NCBI RefSeq assembly: GCF_003419895.1
Contig: NZ_QPMM01000008.1
Coordinates: forward strand, 62,001-126,000
Length of the DNA stretch: 64,000 nt
Direction of reading: 5' to 3'
Source of the DNA: Chitinophaga silvatica
Lineage (GTDB): Bacteria > Bacteroidota > Bacteroidia > Chitinophagales > Chitinophagaceae
The translations under genes and the position numbers were made by a program. Below the pieces are notes generated by a model. It had not been told where the DNA came from. It worked only from the letters and a program-made list of their open reading frames with translations, and searched no databases. Shown here piece by piece: positions 62,650-64,000 of this stretch (position 1 is its first letter; the number at the start of each line of letters is the position of its first letter).

Positions 62650-64000
62650 TATTGTTTTTAATCACCATCATCACCAAAACAGTCTTATTGTGTTTAAAGA
62701 TAACACAAGCGTTTCAACTTTAAAAACGCTATCCACCAATCCTGTAGGAGATAGTAAGGAGTTGGCAGATTTACTAACAGCCTGGAAACTGATGTGTGAG
62801 GCAGGACATATGGCTGCAACCTACGAAGCCAACCGCACTATTTGCCGGTATGTACACTCTACCTCCCGGGGGCATGAAGCTATTCAGATAGCTACAGGCC
62901 TTCAATTAAAACCCTGGGATTACGTTTCTCCCTACTATCGCGACGATGCCATGCTTCTCGCAATGGGCTTTACCCCTTACGAGCTAATGCTGCAGCTTCT
63001 CGCAAAAGCAGATGATCCGTTTTCGGGTGGAAGATCCTATTACTGCCATCCAAACAATCAAAGACCGGATCGGCCACAAATTCCACATCAAAGCAGTGCT
63101 ACAGGTATGCAGGTGATTCCTGCTACCGGAATGGCTCAGGGGCTCCAATATCTGGAAAACACGAAATCTCCTCACCTTAAAACAGGCCCTAACGGAGAAC
63201 TACCTGTTGTTGTTTGTGTTTTGGGAGATGCCAGCGTTACGGAAGGAGAAGTAAGTGAAGCCTTACAGTTTGCAGTGCTTAAGCATTTACCAATTATTTA
63301 TCTGGTTGAAGATAATAACTGGGGAATTTCTGCTACTGCAGAAGAAGTACGGGCGATGGACGCATATGAATATGCCGCAGGCTTTAAAGGGCTCGAACGA
63401 ATGAGAGTAGATGGCAGCGATTTCACGGCCAGCTATGCTGCCATGGAAACAGCTATCGGTTATGTGAGGCAGGAAAGAAAACCAATTCTGGTGCAGGCAA
63501 ATGTTCCGCTACTGGGCCACCATACTTCTGGTGTGCGTAAAGAATGGTATAGAACAGAAGACGACTTAAACAAACATATAGCAGAAGACCCCTTACCAAA
63601 ATTAAGATCTCTGCTCATGAAACATGGTATTGCTGATGCAATACTTGAAGAACTGGATATCATCGCAGCAAATGATGTACTCCATGCCTTCGAACATGCT
63701 GTTGAAGCACCCGATCCAACTCGTGAATCTTTTATGGATCATGTTTTTGCACCTACTACAATAACTGAAGAAAGAGGAGAACGTACTCCGGCCGGAAAAC
63801 AGAAAGTGGTAATGGTAGATGCCGCATTACATGCTGTAGAAGATATCTTACAGAATTATCCTGAAGCTATATTTTTCGGCCAGGATGTTGGTCGTCGTTT
63901 AGGCGGTGTTTTCAGGGAAGCAGCAACGCTGGGAGAGAAGTTTGGAGATCACAGGGTATATAATACTGCTATACAGGAAGCCTATATCATTGGTGCTACC
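62642..64000 (+). CDS. fused 2-oxoacid dehydrogenase E1 (alpha-beta), 3' end outside window
   Basis: Thiamine diphosphate enzyme of a 2-oxoacid dehydrogenase complex, branched-chain or pyruvate type. 453 codons are seen, open to the window end. The E1-alpha part has H-S-T-S-R-G-H-E-A-I, Y-Y-R-D-D-A-M-L, and the diphosphate-binding pattern G-D-A-S-V-T-E-G...E-D-N-N-W. From about residue 380 the E1-beta part begins (M-V-D-A-A-L-H-A-V-E-D-I-L and F-G-Q-D-V-G), so both halves are one chain. The N-terminus has H-H-H-H-Q. The start codon lies inside the MarR operator. E2 and E3 are not in the window. Confidence 0.92.
   Translation, partial: MATIVFNHHHHQNSLIVFKDNTSVSTLKTLSTNPVGDSKELADLLTAWKLMCEAGHMAATYEANRTICRYVHSTSRGHEAIQIATGLQLKPWDYVSPYYRDDAMLLAMGFTPYELMLQLLAKADDPFSGGRSYYCHPNNQRPDRPQIPHQSSATGMQVIPATGMAQGLQYLENTKSPHLKTGPNGELPVVVCVLGDASVTEGEVSEALQFAVLKHLPIIYLVEDNNWGISATAEEVRAMDAYEYAAGFKGLERMRVDGSDFTASYAAMETAIGYVRQERKPILVQANVPLLGHHTSGVRKEWYRTEDDLNKHIAEDPLPKLRSLLMKHGIADAILEELDIIAANDVLHAFEHAVEAPDPTRESFMDHVFAPTTITEERGERTPAGKQKVVMVDAALHAVEDILQNYPEAIFFGQDVGRRLGGVFREAATLGEKFGDHRVYNTAIQEAYIIGAT

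Noticed and set aside
1-64000. CRISPR arrays, tRNA or rRNA genes and insertion sequences
   Set aside because: No regularly spaced repeats, no tRNA T-arm signatures with CCA and no transposase-like ORFs were seen.

Overview
The window reads as chromosome from a Bacteroidota bacterium, most like the Chitinophaga group (family Chitinophagaceae). Signs of this are AT-rich DNA, almost no Shine-Dalgarno sequences, many promoters of the Bacteroidota form (-7 box TAnnTTTG, sometimes with TTTG about 19-20 bp upstream), FecR-type anti-sigma and DUF4974-like domains, large secreted glycoside hydrolases, and Bacteroidota-type CcmB/CcmC/CcmD, AMP nucleosidase and L25 genes. No rRNA, tRNA, CRISPR array, insertion sequence or prophage was seen.

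Layout. 1-6.4 kb: the 3' part of a GH20 beta-N-acetylhexosaminidase, a long imperfect inverted repeat, a DUF5916-type outer-membrane protein and a thioredoxin-fold protein without its active-site cysteines. 6.4-13 kb: a small HTH protein, a LytTR regulator with a dead receiver, the lipid-modifying pair mprF-virJ, a universal stress protein, and about 0.9 kb without a convincing gene but with two minus-strand terminators. 13.2-23.8 kb: a glycan-degradation locus with two GH29 fucosidases, a clan GH-D-like protein, a sulfatase, an orphan LuxR-type regulator and a GH95 fucosidase. It fits removal of fucose and sulfate from host, algal or fungal glycans, but no SusC/SusD pair or fucose catabolism gene is next to it.

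24-26.5 kb: the most unusual pair. A protein joining sigma-like domains, an anti-sigma-like segment, one membrane span and TPR repeats is divergent from a FecR-type anti-sigma factor, with no TonB receptor nearby. 26.5-30.4 kb: MarR regulator, mannonate dehydratase, glycerate 2-kinase and an LTXXQ-type periplasmic protein. 30.6-37.2 kb: two exported amidohydrolase-family proteins (three modules, only one with the HxH metal motif), tyrS and a TapB/DUF3108-like protein.

37.3-43.2 kb: a minus-strand sugar-nucleotide operon (DegT aminotransferase, UDP-glucose dehydrogenase, UDP-xylose synthase, rfbB, rfbC, rfbD) divergent from waaA (Kdo transferase), pointing to surface-polysaccharide or LPS precursor supply. 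44.5-64 kb: mostly housekeeping genes, including thymidine kinase, biotin carboxylase, heme/cytochrome c maturation, glutamate dehydrogenase, AMP nucleosidase, peptide ABC ATPase, queA, ispD, radC, prs, rplY and pth, ending with a MarR gene divergent from a fused 2-oxoacid dehydrogenase E1 gene that runs off the window. Several starts were moved downstream of the longest possible start, using signal peptides and promoter positions.
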